Positions 1 through 11,639 of a DNA stretch of 64,000 nt are shown one piece after another. Position numbers and translations under genes: made by a program. The notes under the pieces are model-generated. The model was given only the letters and a program-made list of their open reading frames with translations. It made no database searches and was not told the origin of the DNA. The stretch lies in the NCBI RefSeq assembly GCF_028372415.1, contig NC_092874.1:113535744-113599743 (forward strand). The letters run 5' to 3'. This stretch comes from Notamacropus eugenii. Taxonomy: Eukaryota > Chordata > Mammalia > Diprotodontia > Macropodidae. Position 1 is the first letter of the stretch. The number at the start of each line of letters is the position of its first letter.

Positions 1-150
1 CAGTTTCCTCTTGTGTAAAATAGTGGTAATCATGACTGCAATATTCACATCACAGGGTGATTGGGGAGTTCAAATTAAATTATATGTACATATACATATA
101 TGGATATATAGTATGTATATAATGCTTTGCAAAATTTAAAAAAATACATA
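1..150 (+). repeat. MIR/CORE-SINE 3' half with TA-rich insertion
   Basis: It starts in the conserved core (CAGTTTCCTC..TGTAAAATAG), continues through a degraded 'cacagggtg..' segment and ends at 'atgctttgcaaaa'. An AT microsatellite with TATG-like units (about 82-123) interrupts it. The 5' part lies off the left edge. No gene is seen from 151 to 365. Confidence 0.55.
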
Positions 151-365
151 GTCATCTTGTATTGTTAGATTTGTTGTGGAACGTATAGAAGAATGGCTTA
201 GTAAAGCAGTGTATAGCATATGTCCATTCTTTATCTCCATTTTGTACCTACCAACAAAGTCTTTTCCTCCAGTATCAGCACTGTAGCACCAACAGAGCTG
301 TGGGAGAGAATTACATTCCCTTCTGACTCATGTATCACTTATGTAATTACAAGTAAAAATCCAAT

Positions 366-570
366 TCTCAATTACCAAGAATATTTAGTGGCTCCCTGTT
401 GCCTCTGGGATAAAATACAGATTCATCAGCTTGGCTTTTAAAGCCCTTCATGACCTGATTCCCCTTTACCTTTCCAGACTAATTTCACAATGTTTCCCTT
501 CAAGCATTGTGTTCCAGGTAAGCTACATCACTTGCTATTCCCTGAATTAAGCCCACCCACTCCCACCCAC
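366..570 (+). repeat. L2 LINE fragment
   Basis: The text 'tggctccctgttgcctctgggataaaatacag..' followed by 'cccttcatgacctg' matches the typical pattern of L2 3' regions. The short open frame at 220-441 runs into it and is not a gene. The stretch 571-1140 holds nothing I recognise. Confidence 0.6.
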
Positions 571-1140
571 CCCAGGACCATTCCCTAGGATGTCACCTGT
601 CTCTGAAATTCACTCCATTCTTACCTCCATTATCTTAGACTCCATAACCCTCTTCTGGGTCTCAATAAGGAGGTAGTGATGGGGTTCTGGACTAGAGTAG
701 TGAGTCTGTGAGTGGAGAGAAGAGAATGGACTTGAGATGTGTTCTGGAGTCGATAAGAATCAATCACTTGTTTTTAAGGAGAAGTACTTAACCAGTTGTT
801 TTTGCCACGAATAAGAAAATAATGAGGGATACAGTTTAATGTGCACTCCTAAGTCACAAACACACTTACTATGATTTTAGGGCCCATAACACCTCAGCAT
901 GGCAGCCCCTTCTATTTGACAAGTGACCTTGTGATCTTTCTCTAGAATTTCTTGTGCAGTATGTAGGAGTCATAATGATAAATGGGTCGCAATGAAAAGG
1001 ACTTTATCCTAGAAGATATAAGACATTCTTGGTCCAACTGAAAGCAAAAAAGCAAGTAACACCCTATTAAGCATCTGCTTTATGGTTAGCTCTAGGTCTG
1101 TCTTTGAAGAATGTACATTTTAATTAGGAAGACAAGACCA

Positions 1141-1475
1141 TGGATTCAGAGCTGGAAAGAACCTTAGGGAGCCTATCTAGTCCAAGGGTCCTTAACCTGG
1201 AATCCATGAACTTGTTTTTTTTTAATACTTTAATAACTATAGTTTAATATGATTGGACTCATTCATAATCCAAATATCTTATTCTATACATTTAAAAATA
1301 TCATTCTGAAAAGGGGCCTACAGTTTGCATCAGACAGACAAAAGGGTCCATGACACACCCAAAAAAAAAATTTAAGAACTCCTGATCTAATCCAAGCCAT
1401 TTTACAGATGTGTTAACTGAAACCCAAAGAGGTTAAAGTGATCTGCCCAAGATCACACAGGTAGCAAATAGCAAT
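1141..1475 (-). repeat. MIR3-type SINE, split by a hAT element
   Basis: Read on the + strand, 'gagctggaaagaaccttaggg..' leads to 'cattttacagatg..ggttaaagtg..gatcacacaggtag', the reverse complement of MIR3 with its L3-like tail. The element is interrupted at 1183-1384 and resumes at 1385. Confidence 0.7.
1183..1384. mobile_element. hAT-type MITE inserted in MIR3
   Basis: The 202-bp element begins CAAGGGTCCTTAACC and ends with the inverted counterpart TTTAAGAACTCCTG. It is flanked by 8-bp duplications: atctagtc (1175-1182) and atctaatc (1385-1392), one mismatch. An 8-bp duplication and CAG-like termini are hAT hallmarks. The interior is AT-rich and non-coding. Confidence 0.75.
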
Positions 1476-1990
1476 TTTCCACCTCTCTTTCTCAAAACTC
1501 CTTCCTTCCTCACTCTCTTTTTTGCCAAAAACAAAAAATCTTATACCTTAGCATCACTAAGCCTCTATCCTTGATCATATTTCCTTCCACCTCTTTAAGG
1601 ACCTTACTCCAATAATCCCATCCTCTCTGCCCTATATCTTCAGTCTCTCCTACTTCACTGGCTCCTTCTTGCCTAACTATAAATATGTTCAGATCTCGCC
1701 AACCCTTTAGAAAAATATTAGATGACTTCCCTTGACCCTTTCTTCCCCTCAAGATATCATCCCAACTCTCACTTCCCCTTTACTACTAAGCACTGTAATA
1801 AAAAAAGTCATCTCCTTCAAATACTCCCATCTCCTCACCATTTCCTTCTCTCCTTTGCCTCTTGCAATCTAGGTTTTGCTACCACCACTGAATGAAAATG
1901 CTTTCTGTCTCTCTTGCTTATTTTTGTATTCCTGACACTTAGCATACTGCCAGTTAGCACTTGATAAATGCTTGTTCATTTGTTGACTTG
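1476..1990 (+). repeat. L2 LINE 3' end
   Basis: A pyrimidine-rich segment ends in 'cctgacacttagcatactg..agcacttgataaatgcttgttcat', the diagnostic L2 terminus. The minus-strand open frame at 1510-1752 is antisense to it. Confidence 0.6.
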
Positions 1991-2199
1991 ACTCAAACAG
2001 TACTTATGGAACCACAAACTCAAGAAGATACCTAGACATATCTTCTTGCTGGCACTATGAGTCAGGTGGTCTGTATAGGACCCAAGGGAAGAGGAGGATG
2101 GCATGACTTTCTCTGGAAATGGAGTTTTTTCTGACAAGCAAGACACTTGGGTACAAGCTTATTTTGTGTTATTTGTTCAGTTAAATTAAATGTTTCCTC

Positions 2200-2700
2200 T
2201 GTTTTTAAAAAAGTATTCCCTCAAATAGCACCAGTGAGTTCCTATTCAGTTCAAACCCTCAACAGGTTTGACCCTGTTGACAGACCCTTTTAAAATTTAT
2301 ACTACTCTCTTATTTTAGCTTCAGAGATATCATATATTCTCCTGATTTTCTTCCTTCTTCTGGTTCCTCTTCTTCTCGATACCTTTAGGAGAGGGTTCCC
2401 AATATTCTATACTGGACTGTCTTTTCTTCCCTTCTTGAGAATCTCATTCATTACTAAGCATTTAATGACTACCTCTAAGCAATTGATATAGCCATAATCT
2501 ATCTTCAGAGTTCCATTTCCCACATCCCCTCCTGAATGTCCCAATAAAACCAGAAACTTAATATGTTTCAAACTAAACTGATTTTCTTTCCCCTTAAATC
2601 TATTCTTCTGAGTTCACTATCTCCATCAGTGGTAATACATGGATTCCCATATTCAAAATCTTGTGGTCATCGTTGATTCTTCCCTTTCCAAAGAAGGAGA
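2200..2700 (+). repeat. L2 LINE internal fragment (degraded)
   Basis: The stretch around 2545-2690 ('caaactaaactgattttctttcc', then 'ggtcatcgttgattcttccc') resembles the L2 segment upstream of its 3' end. A similar degraded stretch recurs at about 3505-3605. Boundaries are soft. Confidence 0.4.
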
Positions 2701-2764
2701 TAATATTTTACCTTATACATAAAGCATTTAGATTGCCAATATGTTTTTCAGCTAGATCGATTGA

Positions 2765-2990
2765 TAGATGAATAGAGCCCTGGGCCTGGAGTCAGGAAGG
2801 TCTGAATTCAAATTTGGCCTCAGACACTTACTAGCTATATGACCTTGAACAACTCACTTACTCTGTTTGCCTCAATTTTCTCAACTGGAAAGTAGGGGTG
2901 ATCTACCTCCTAGGGTTGTTGTGATGACCAAATGAAATATTTGTAAAGCACGTGGTATGTAGTAGACACAATATAAATTCTTGTTATTAT
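2765..2990 (+). repeat. tRNA-derived CORE-SINE
   Basis: It has the pattern 'tagagccctgggcctggagtcaggaag..gaattcaaatttggcctcagacacttactagct' with a B-box-like segment. The MIR-type core and a 3' part ending in 'ttgttattatt' follow. It is complete except for the first bases. Confidence 0.75.
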
Positions 2991-2999
2991 TCCTCCTGC

Positions 3000-3150
3000 T
3001 CTATCCCCTCACTTTTCAGCTTCTTTTTTTGCATTGTGTTTTCTCATTAGATCGTAAACTCCTTGAAGACAGAGACTTTCTTTTCTTTTTGAGCACAGGG
3101 CCTAGAATATAATAGGTGCTTAATAAATGTTTGTCAACTAATATATCAAC
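3000..3150 (+). repeat. L2 LINE 3' terminus
   Basis: It contains 'taaactccttgaagacagagac..agcacagggcctagaatataataggtgcttaataaatg', the L2 terminal signature. Apart from the degraded L2 stretch at about 3505-3605, the interval 3151-4624 holds nothing I recognise. Confidence 0.7.
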
Positions 3151-4624
3151 AAATTGTATCATTCAATCAACATTAGCAATTAATATACTATGAACTGATT
3201 TTCCTGTAGTAAGTACAAGTATGCTAAGTCATCTACATTCCTTCACTCAGAGCTCTAAGAATCATGAAGGATATCATTCATTGCAAGGATTTCTTTTAGG
3301 GCTCAGCTGCTAAGGCAAGTCCTACTCCTATCTCCTCAGCTTTTGCAGGTATCACAGCTGTGTGGAAGTGAAATGAGGGATGCCTGGTACCTTCAGAAGG
3401 ATGGAGGAGGTTCTTATAAATCTCCTTCAGGAGGCAGGTAGTCCCTACTCTAGCCCTGCAGTTGCATTATTAGAAAAGCAATGAAAATATCTCATAAAGT
3501 TTCAACATGCCCTAAACAAAGCTGATTATCTTTCCCCGTAAGTCTATTTTACTTTCTGGGTTCACTATTTCCATCAGTGCTACTAGCCAGACTCCTATCT
3601 TTAAAAGTACATCAGGGACCAGAGTCCCAGACTCAAAAGCAATATGTGAAACTGGCATCTCAAAGTCCACTTAAGTGCGGTTTGGAAATCACATGACAAC
3701 AATCTTCCTACTCCAAGTTATTAAATGGAGGTCTCAGTCAGGCATATGATTGTTAACTTGAATATCAAGCCATGGTAGCTATAGGTTCTAGTCATGAGCT
3801 TTCCCCCAGAAGATTTCTCTACAAATCTTTTAAAATTTTAAGCCCTATGGCAAGTATATAATCCATAATTCAAGCTATTTTGAATTTTTTGTCGTAATTT
3901 TATTTTTGTAGCTTAATAATAGAAAGGCTTTCTGCAGGAATGTTCTCTAGTGATATCCTCACTACTGAGTTTTCTTTTGCTTTCTGTAATTATTCAGCCA
4001 GCCATCCTCTCTCCCACCCACTCATCTACCTGTTCCCTTCTTGATTTAATGATTGAAGTTAAGACTCCTGGAGTAAATAAATTTTAATACCAATAGTGCT
4101 GAAACAAATTCAATAACTACTGCAGGCTGAAGAAAACAAACAAAATACTAAAATTAAAAATTACAAACCACCCTGATAAATATGTCAGCTGTTTTTAAGA
4201 TTTGTTATGATTGTTTTGGCCCCAAATGCCAAATTGCTTATGTTTTAAATATTTCACCTATTTGTTCATTTCACTCTTGTAGAAAAAAATGCAGAGCTGT
4301 TGGATCACACTAAATGGACAGCAGTGACCTCAAAAGACCTCCTTAGATGCCTGAGGTGAGAGCTACAAAATATGACTAGACTTTTCAGTGTTTACTGGAA
4401 GCATTTCCCATAAGGCTTCTAAAGGAAATCATTTAGTTGTTTTTAAAATAGAATTCACAGAACAAATAACAGGATGTTTCCAAAGAACTGGAATTGAAAA
4501 TGAACTTTAAACTAAGAATAAAAATTTAAATTAATGCAACTGTCTAATGCATGAGGTCCCATAGTTGCCTCCTCATTGGTTTAATAGTTGCAAGTTCATA
4601 CTCTAAATAGTTTATCTGGCTATC

Positions 4625-4975
4625 ATGTCAGATAATAGATCACAGAATTTGAGATTTGGAAGGAACCTTAGCAGACAGCTAACCCACCCCATTAAAGAAA
4701 GACATCCCCAATATGCCATAGTCAACAAGTGGTCCAACAGTCTCTGCTTGAAGATCTCTGCAGAGGGGGAATCCAGATCCTTACAAAGAAATCCATTCCA
4801 CTTTTGGACAGCTATAATGAACTGTTAAGAAGTTCCTGGTTACATCAAGTTTAAATCAGTTTCTCTACTACTTCTTTCCATTGCTTCTAATTTCTCCTTC
4901 TGGGCCAAATAAAGCAAATCTGCTTCCTCCCCCACATAAAAGCCCACCAAATACTCAAAGATTGTGACCAGTTCA
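4625..4975 (-). repeat. L3 (CR1-clade) LINE 3' end
   Basis: Reverse-complemented, it reads like the mammalian L3/CR1 3' region also present at 28785-29115 and 62925-63315. Here the + strand shows 'gatttggaaggaacctta', 'tctgcttgaaga', 'ccattccacttttggacag' and 'aagaagttcctgg'. The 67-residue open frame is read-through. Confidence 0.65.
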
Positions 4976-5319
4976 CAGTCTCCTACTTATATTCTTTCTT
5001 TTACCAGTTACTCACTTGATGGCCCACCTAATCCCCACTTTCACCAACTACTAATCAATTTACCAACACTCTTCTAGTTGCCAGGTAAATATTCTTTCAT
5101 CTCTCTCCTCACTTGTCCTTTTGAATGTGTATGTGGTATTGACATTGAGGGAAAAGGATATGTGTATCTATAGTTTCCTCATTTCTAAAATGAAATAATT
5201 GAACTTGATGATATTTTCGGGTCTATAGTTAGGACTTTATAATAAGATCACTCTAATATCATCATGAAACATTTTTAAGAACACACAGGGATAGGAATAG
5301 GACCCATTATTTCATTACT

Positions 5320-5490
5320 AAAGGAGATTTCCAGATGAGGAAACTCCCTACCAATTCAGGTCATTACCTTCTCTGAGATTTATAGTTGCCTATAGCACTG
5401 AGATATTAAATAACTTACCCAAATCACACTTCCAAAATACAGCTTGAACCCTAGCTCTGAGACTAGCTCTCTCTTCACTGTGCCATGCTG
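5320..5490 (-). repeat. marsupial-type MIR-like SINE
   Basis: The pattern 'ccctaccaattcaggtcat..gagatattaaataacttacccaaatcac..gcttgaaccctagctc' is the antisense of a CORE-SINE. It shares its 'accaatgcagat'-like segment with copies at 11800 and 31700. Confidence 0.5.
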
Positions 5491-5814
5491 TGAATATATG
5501 AAGGAAGTTACTCTGATGCTGACTCTCTCTAGACTTACAATCTAAGATAGATAACACTATGAAAATCATGTAAAGATTAAACCAGGCAACAGAAGAGAAA
5601 CACTAAATTATGCATAAATGTGTGGTAATGCATTTATGTTACATGTACAAGAGGAGGCATATTTTCTGAGTGGGATGTGAGGATAATGTACAATTGAAAT
5701 AAGGAATGAGAAGTGTCGTAGGAGTTCGTTGACTAGAGGGGGTTGGGCTAAGAGAAACTTCAGTTCCATTCTGGTAAAGCTGAATATATAGACTTTAGCT
5801 TTGTCCACACCATT

Positions 5815-6200
5815 CATTTAACCACTTGACAAACATGTATAAATCACAGAGCACTGTTCTAGACTCTAACAGATAGAAAAATAAGATATGGTCCCTGCCC
5901 TCACTCTCTAAAGCTGGAGCATCTAGTACAACAGATAACATGAAATGATATAGTATTTTGAGCTCTTCAACAAGCTTTATTTAATCTTCATAGTAATCTT
6001 GTAGAGACAAATACTGCAAGTATTATCTCCATTTTATAGATAAGGAAACTGAGGCTCAAAGGGGTAAAGGAACTTGCCCAAAGTCTAATGGTCAATTAGT
6101 GACAGAGCTAGATGTCATGAGACAGAGATTCTTAGTAACAGCCCATATCTGGGCCTAGTAGATCCAATTCCCTACTCCTAGATACTCTTTTCCCAAAACT
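5815..6200 (-). repeat. mid-repetitive fragment followed by MIR (minus)
   Basis: 5815-5945 resembles the 'tgtgccaggcactgtgct..' repeat ('cacagagcactgttctagactc..ggtccctgccctc'). 5955-6140 is antisense MIR ('ccattttatagataaggaaactgaggctc..aacttgcccaaag'). From 6200 to 7239 I see only chance open frames on both strands and no recognisable feature. Confidence 0.55.
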
Positions 6201-8519
6201 GACTAGAAGAAGCTCAGAAACGCCTAATGCAGATAAGTGATACAAGACCAAATGTGATTAACAACTTCAATCCACATTCTCATCTGCTCTCATATATAGC
6301 TTTATATGGAATAGGGGAGCCATTGGCACTCAGACTCCCAACACAGTGTCTGTTCAGATCAGGGTTCCACATACAACGAGACCTCACTAGGTCCAAACTT
6401 GCCCTTTTACACTTTAAAAAGCGTCTGGATCAGCCTCAATGAACTGATCTCTAAGTCCCATCTAAGTGATGATTGTTAATCAATGTTAATCAATAAACTT
6501 TTCTTCATTTTAATATCTGGTCCATAACTCCTCAACAAAAGAATGGACCACAGCCTGAGTACTTGCTTCTAAAATGACACAGGACACTAGACTCCCTGGA
6601 CTATTTTCTCATTTAGAAAAGCAATGAGATTTCTAATCGATTTGAAATATAATTATTAAAGATAACAGGTCTAGAACACCTAAGTTTTCCCTATTTATAA
6701 AGAGGTCAAAAATTATTAGTTTGTCAATTGATACCTCCTGACCACTCCTTTATCTTCTGTCCAGTAAAAAACTTCAACAGTTTTGTTTCCAACTAGTCTC
6801 TGAGGTTCCAAATTTTATTGTTGCTGTTTTTAATTTTTCAAAAATATTCTGAGACAACAAGGAGATTTTCCCTTAAAGGTCTGTTAAGGTTTTTATTGGG
6901 ACTTCTTAATCAAGTGGGGTGGAGTAAATAAGAAAACTGGTTTTTCTTGCCTTGCATTTATCTGTCCAACAAGTCCTACACAAGTCCCCTTCTGCCCTGC
7001 TCTTTTTCTGGAACCTCTCATATTGAAACCTCCTGTACCTAAAATTTTCAAGACTACAAGTTTCAAGTTTTCTAATCAATTGACTTTTCCCTCCTATGAC
7101 ATCAGAAGCAGATAAACCAAACACATATGAATGGCACCCCCATGTACCAAACAAAAAAAAAGTCATGTGTTTTAGTTTTCCTAACACAAGCGGTGATGAT
7201 GAAACCAGCAATCTTCAAATTCTGGGAGTAGTCTCTTACAAGAACATTGTGGGAGAGGATCCTGGGAAGATGGCGGAGTAGGTCAGAAAATTCCAAGATT
7301 TCCCCCCACAAAAGAGATGAAATGGCACCTCAGGGCAAATAATGAGCAGTAAAAATAAATAAGAACAGGGGCAGAACAGAGGTCCTCTTGGAACAATCAG
7401 AGAAATTTGAAAAGTCCCAGGACCAGATTTGGTCCATGTGAAGAGTAAACACCTCCAAGCTAGGTCCTAGGTCCTCTTAAACAAGGAGTGGCAAGCCCTG
7501 GAGTTAGCTGGATTGGGAGGCTACCTTGGCTCCAGCCACAGAAACTTTTACCCATAGGACAGTGAGGGTGTTGAGCATCAGATCTGTGGAAGATCAAGAC
7601 AGCCTCTGCTGACAAGGAATGCCAAACCTAGCTGTGTTAGAGACATGGTCCAAGGTGAGAAGGAATGTTGAGTGCAGAAGCAGTGGGGCAGGGACTCCAC
7701 GGGCTGTGGGTACTTATAGGAAGTTGGAAGTCTTGGTTCAAGTTCCAAAACAGAAAGGGGAACTAAAGGAGGGTCTGAAGCCAATGGCATCATCTTCCAT
7801 ACCCTAGAACTAGAGGTGATTATAAAAACTGAACTACTACAAATAAAATGGACAGGCAAAGGAGAAAAAATTCAATTACAGAGAGTTACTATGGGAATAG
7901 AGGAGATTCAGGGTTCATCTTCAGAGGATACTGAAGAAAAGAAACCCTCTTCTACCCGCAAAGAGTAATGTCAAAGGATCATCTTCTCAAAAAGAATGCA
8001 CAGGAAAAAAAAACTTTAAAAAGACCTTAAAAATTAAATGAGAGAGATTGAGGAAAAACTTTTTTTTAATTAGAACAATCCAAGAAAAATAAGACTTTGA
8101 AAAACAAGTCAACCAATAGAAAAGGAGATCCAGAATCTTAAGGAAGAAAACAATTTGAAAAATCAGAATTCAGCAAGGGGAAGCCAATGAAGTCATAAGA
8201 GATCAAGAAATAATAAGACAAAATATGAAGAATTTAAAAATTGAAGAAAATGTGAAACCTCATAAGAAAAACAACTGATATGGAGAACAAATCAAAAAGA
8301 GAGAACATTTTTAAAAAAACTCGATACAATAATAAAAGAAATAATTAAATAAAAACATCCTGAAGCATTAGAACAAGAGCAGAAAGTAGAAATTTTAAAA
8401 ATCCATTGATGATCACCTGAAAGAAATCCTATGAGTGAAACCCATAGGAATATTATAGTCAAATTCTGAAACCTCCAGCTCAAGGAACTATGAGCAACAA
8501 GAAAAAAAAATAATGTAAA

Positions 8520-8720
8520 TATGGTACTGCCACAATTAGAATCACACAAGACTTAGCAGTGGTGACACTAGAAGATCACAGGTTTTGGAATACTGTATAT
8601 CAAAGAGCAAAAGAACTAGGGCTAGAAACAAGAATATCATACCCAGCAAAGGTAAGCATAACCCTGAATGAAAAAAAATGGACATTTAATGAACTATCAG
8701 ACTTTCAGGACTTTGTTTTA
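8520..8720 (+). pseudogene. ORF1p C-terminal remnant of HAL1 copy A
   Basis: With stops and frame changes tolerated, this reads QDLAVVTLED, KELGLETRISYPAK and ELSDFQDF. These match the L1 ORF1p segment after the RRM, including the 'RxxYPAK' motif of the C-terminal domain. In L1 this protein binds RNA and chaperones nucleic acid. No intact reading frame remains. Confidence 0.7.
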
Positions 8721-9409
8721 AAAAAAATTATTTATTAACAATAAATAAATAATAAACCTGACTTTAATAAAAGATTTGACATACAAGAGCCAAGAGAAAT
8801 ATAAGGTATATATATATCAAAGACTACTTATAAGGGACTCAATAAGGACAGACTGTTTACTTTTTATGTATGTAAAATGTAAAACGTGCCTCTAAAATTG
8901 TTATTAGTAATTAGGTGGTTTATAAGAAAGATTCGGGTGGACCTGAGCATGATATGACTTTATAAAGTAAAACAGTTTAGGTACAGCTAAAAAGAGTAAG
9001 TATTTTGTACAAATAAGGTGTGAGATGAAGACCCAACAGAGAGGAATTAGAAGGGAGAGGAGGGCTGTTAGTTCTGGAAACCTGCATTCTTTGGGAATGG
9101 ATTCAAGAAAGAATAATATATACATATCTAGATGAGTATAAAAGTCTTCTAAATTCAGAAAGAAAATACTAAGAGGATAGGGAAGGGGAAGAGGACAAGG
9201 GAGGGATTTTTAGAGGGGAGGATGAAGGAATAGGTTAAAGTAGGGTATAGAAGGATGTTTGGATTTAAGGAAATGGGAGGATAAGGAAGGGATCCTTGGG
9301 GAGGGGAGAGGGGTAGGTTAAATAATAAGAGGGCAAGGTAGAGGGTAGAAGTAAAGTAGAGGAGTTAGGTGAGATATGAAATAAAGAGATATGCACAAAC
9401 ATAAAAACG

Positions 9410-9530
9410 AAGATCAGAAGTAGAATTTGTAAGAGAAACCATATATCTATAAATCTATCTATAAGTATGTATGTATGTATATGTAAGTATATGTGTATGT
9501 ATGTCTATATTTAAATATATTAAGCTTAGT
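9410..9530. repeat. TATG/TA-rich microsatellite
   Basis: Repeated tatctata, tatgtatg and tatgtg units lie in the 3' region of HAL1 copy A. From 9850 to 10690 I recognise no repeat and no gene; the open frames are short. Confidence 0.6.
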
Positions 9531-10689
9531 TGTAGCCTGGGGATGGGGCAGAAGTGGGGGGAAAGAGCAAATTAAAAGTATACAGCAGGGAACAAAAGAA
9601 AACTTACAAGGAAGAAAAGAAAAGATGGACAGCTCTCAAGGTAAAAAATAATACTTATTACACAGACTTTCTTGAAATGGAAATTTATTGCTATGTGTTT
9701 TGAATCCGCTCCTACATTCTGCTGTGCACATGAAATGTTTTTTTTTCTTTTCTTATTAAGTATTTAAGTTTCAATATTTAAGTTTATAGTCTGTTTCTTT
9801 TACTTATTGTGTATTTGTTTCAGTAATTTTAAAAAAAAAGAATATTGTGAACTTCCTCCTTCCTCCATGACCTGAAGACTGTCATGCCCAGGTTCCCTCA
9901 CAACATCCCTGATTATATTTTTTCTTTGTCCTATATTGGAGTTGTTAGTTGCCTTCCTGGTTTGGAAATGTCATGGGATGAATAGATTTGGGGTAGATGC
10001 TGCCTTAATATCCGTCCCTTATTTTCCCTGCCTTCTCATTCATTCTCCCTTGAATGTCTCCCTTGAATGGCCTTTCCTTAAACTCCCAAGAAATGGGGCC
10101 TATTGCTTTCAGCATTGATCAGTTCACCTATTTCTTCTTCAAAGTTCATTTAGCTCCAGAAACAGACCTACTAGTGAACCTTAGAAAAGTATTTTTAAGT
10201 CCTCTGTCTTTATGCCAATACAAGGTTTGCTTCTAATTTGAGCAATTTTTACTATTATTTCTTCCTCTTTTTCAATTTGTTTCATGTAAGCAGGTGCTAC
10301 TCCACCCCCAATTAATTATTTCCCTATTTTACTCACAGATCCCCACCACTCAGCTCTGCTCCCCAAAAACCAATGTTGATTTCTCTCTAATAAAATGGAG
10401 TAATGGGCAGAAAGTAAATGACAAGGAATCATCTCCAAGACAATATTTTCACTCAGAAAGTATTCCCAAATCAATAGGACTTATGCTTTTATGAGTGGAC
10501 AAATTAATATATAAAAGAAATATTATTTAGATTAATCTCTAGTGGTCAAGGCTATCCAAAAGTCTATAAAACACCAAAATGCATCAGGAAATTCAAAGCA
10601 TTAGATCTTCATAAAGGAGCAAAAAGATGGTGAAGAAAGAACTTTAGCTCAGGTCCTTTCAAATAAAATGTTTCTGATTATCCCCATTG

Positions 10690-10860
10690 AGAGAATTACA
10701 GTTGGAAAAAATCAAACTCATACACTATGGAAAGACAAGCGCACTAATAAACCATTGGTGGAGCTATGAAATGACCTGGACAATAATTTGGAACTATACC
10801 AAAAAAAAAAAAAAAAAAAAGGACTAATTTCTTTTACCTTGTACCCCTAAGATATCACTA
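10690..10860 (+). pseudogene. L1 ORF2p C-terminal fragment
   Basis: It resembles the ORF2 segment before the C-terminal Cys-rich region: 'accattggtggagctatgaaatgacc..caataatttggaactatacc'. Compare the clearer copies at 33773 and 35783. An A20 tract (10801-10820) interrupts it. It is followed by an RTE-like insertion. Confidence 0.55.
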
Positions 10861-10929
10861 CTAGAAAAATTTTCAGAGCTAGGTCACTGTTTGGGAAACT
10901 CTAAAGGAAAGTATGGGAGGGAAAAGGTA

Positions 10930-11595
10930 TTAGACTGAATACCAGACTAAAGATCTACAGAGCCGTTGTGCTGACCTCATTGTTGTATGACTGTAAAACA
11001 TGGAGAATCCACCAGTGCCATGCCAGGAAACTCAATTGCTTCCATTTGAATTGTCTTAGGAAAATTCTGAAGATCACCTGGGAAGATTAGGTAGCAGACA
11101 CTAAGGTCCTTCCTCTAATTAAACTGCCAAGCATTCAAACTATGCTTCAGACAAGACAATTCTGATGGGCTGACCACATTGTACACTCTCCAAAAAGACT
11201 ATTTTATGGAGAATTCCTACATGGCAGGTGATCACATGGTGGTCAGAAGAAGTGATACAAGGACACTCTCAAGGTTTCTCTCAAGGACTTTGGAATTGAT
11301 TGTGTGACATGGGAGACACTGGCACAGTACCACTCAGCATGGCATGCCCACATCAGAGAAGGTGCTGTGCTTTATGAGCAAAGCAGAATTGAAACAGCGC
11401 AAAGGAAATGTAGGATATGCAAATTTAGAGTATCCACCTGAAATGTTCATGCAGACTATCTGTGCCCAATCTGTGGTAAAGCATTCCCAGCTCATATTGG
11501 TCTGATCAGCCACAGTCGGATACATTATCATAATGATGTCATTTTCGTCCTCTTCGAGAACGAAGGACAATAACCAACCAACCAACCAACTAGAA
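10930..11595 (+). pseudogene. RTE-like LINE: C-terminal ORF end and tail
   Basis: The frame shows TRLKIYRAVV (from 10943), then LTSLLYDCKTW, the usual region downstream of a LINE reverse-transcriptase domain. Several stops follow. The last part is intact and carries a C2H2 zinc finger CPICGKAF..HSRIH with spacing C-x2-C-x12-H-x3-H (11463-11525). The stop is TAA at 11571-11573. Only an (ACCA)n-like tail follows, to about 11591. A nearly absent 3' UTR ending in a short simple repeat is typical of RTE-clade LINEs. The clade assignment is from family features and moderately secure. Confidence 0.6.
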
Positions 11596-11639
11596 ACATA
11601 ACCTAAGGTCAATGACTGGGAAAGGGCCTATATAAGACC

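Larger units (their letters stand above)
7252..9837 (+). mobile_element. HAL1-like (half-L1) retrotransposon, copy A
   Basis: A 2.59-kb element with an L1-type 5' end ('gggaagatggcggagtagg' near 7266). It has a decayed ORF1-like region (about 7850-8720) and a purine-rich 3' region with AGGGGA-type motifs at 9160-9360. A short A-tract at 9831-9839 follows. The flanks aagaacattgtg (7240-7251) and aagaatattgtg (9838-9849) form a 12-bp target-site duplication with one mismatch. No reverse-transcriptase ORF2 lies between ORF1 and the 3' region, which is the definition of HAL1. It was presumably mobilised by L1 in trans. Confidence 0.75.

Noticed and set aside
11463..11573. Zinc-finger gene exon
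   Set aside because: The C2H2 finger is the C-terminus of an RTE-like LINE, ending at its stop and tail repeat.
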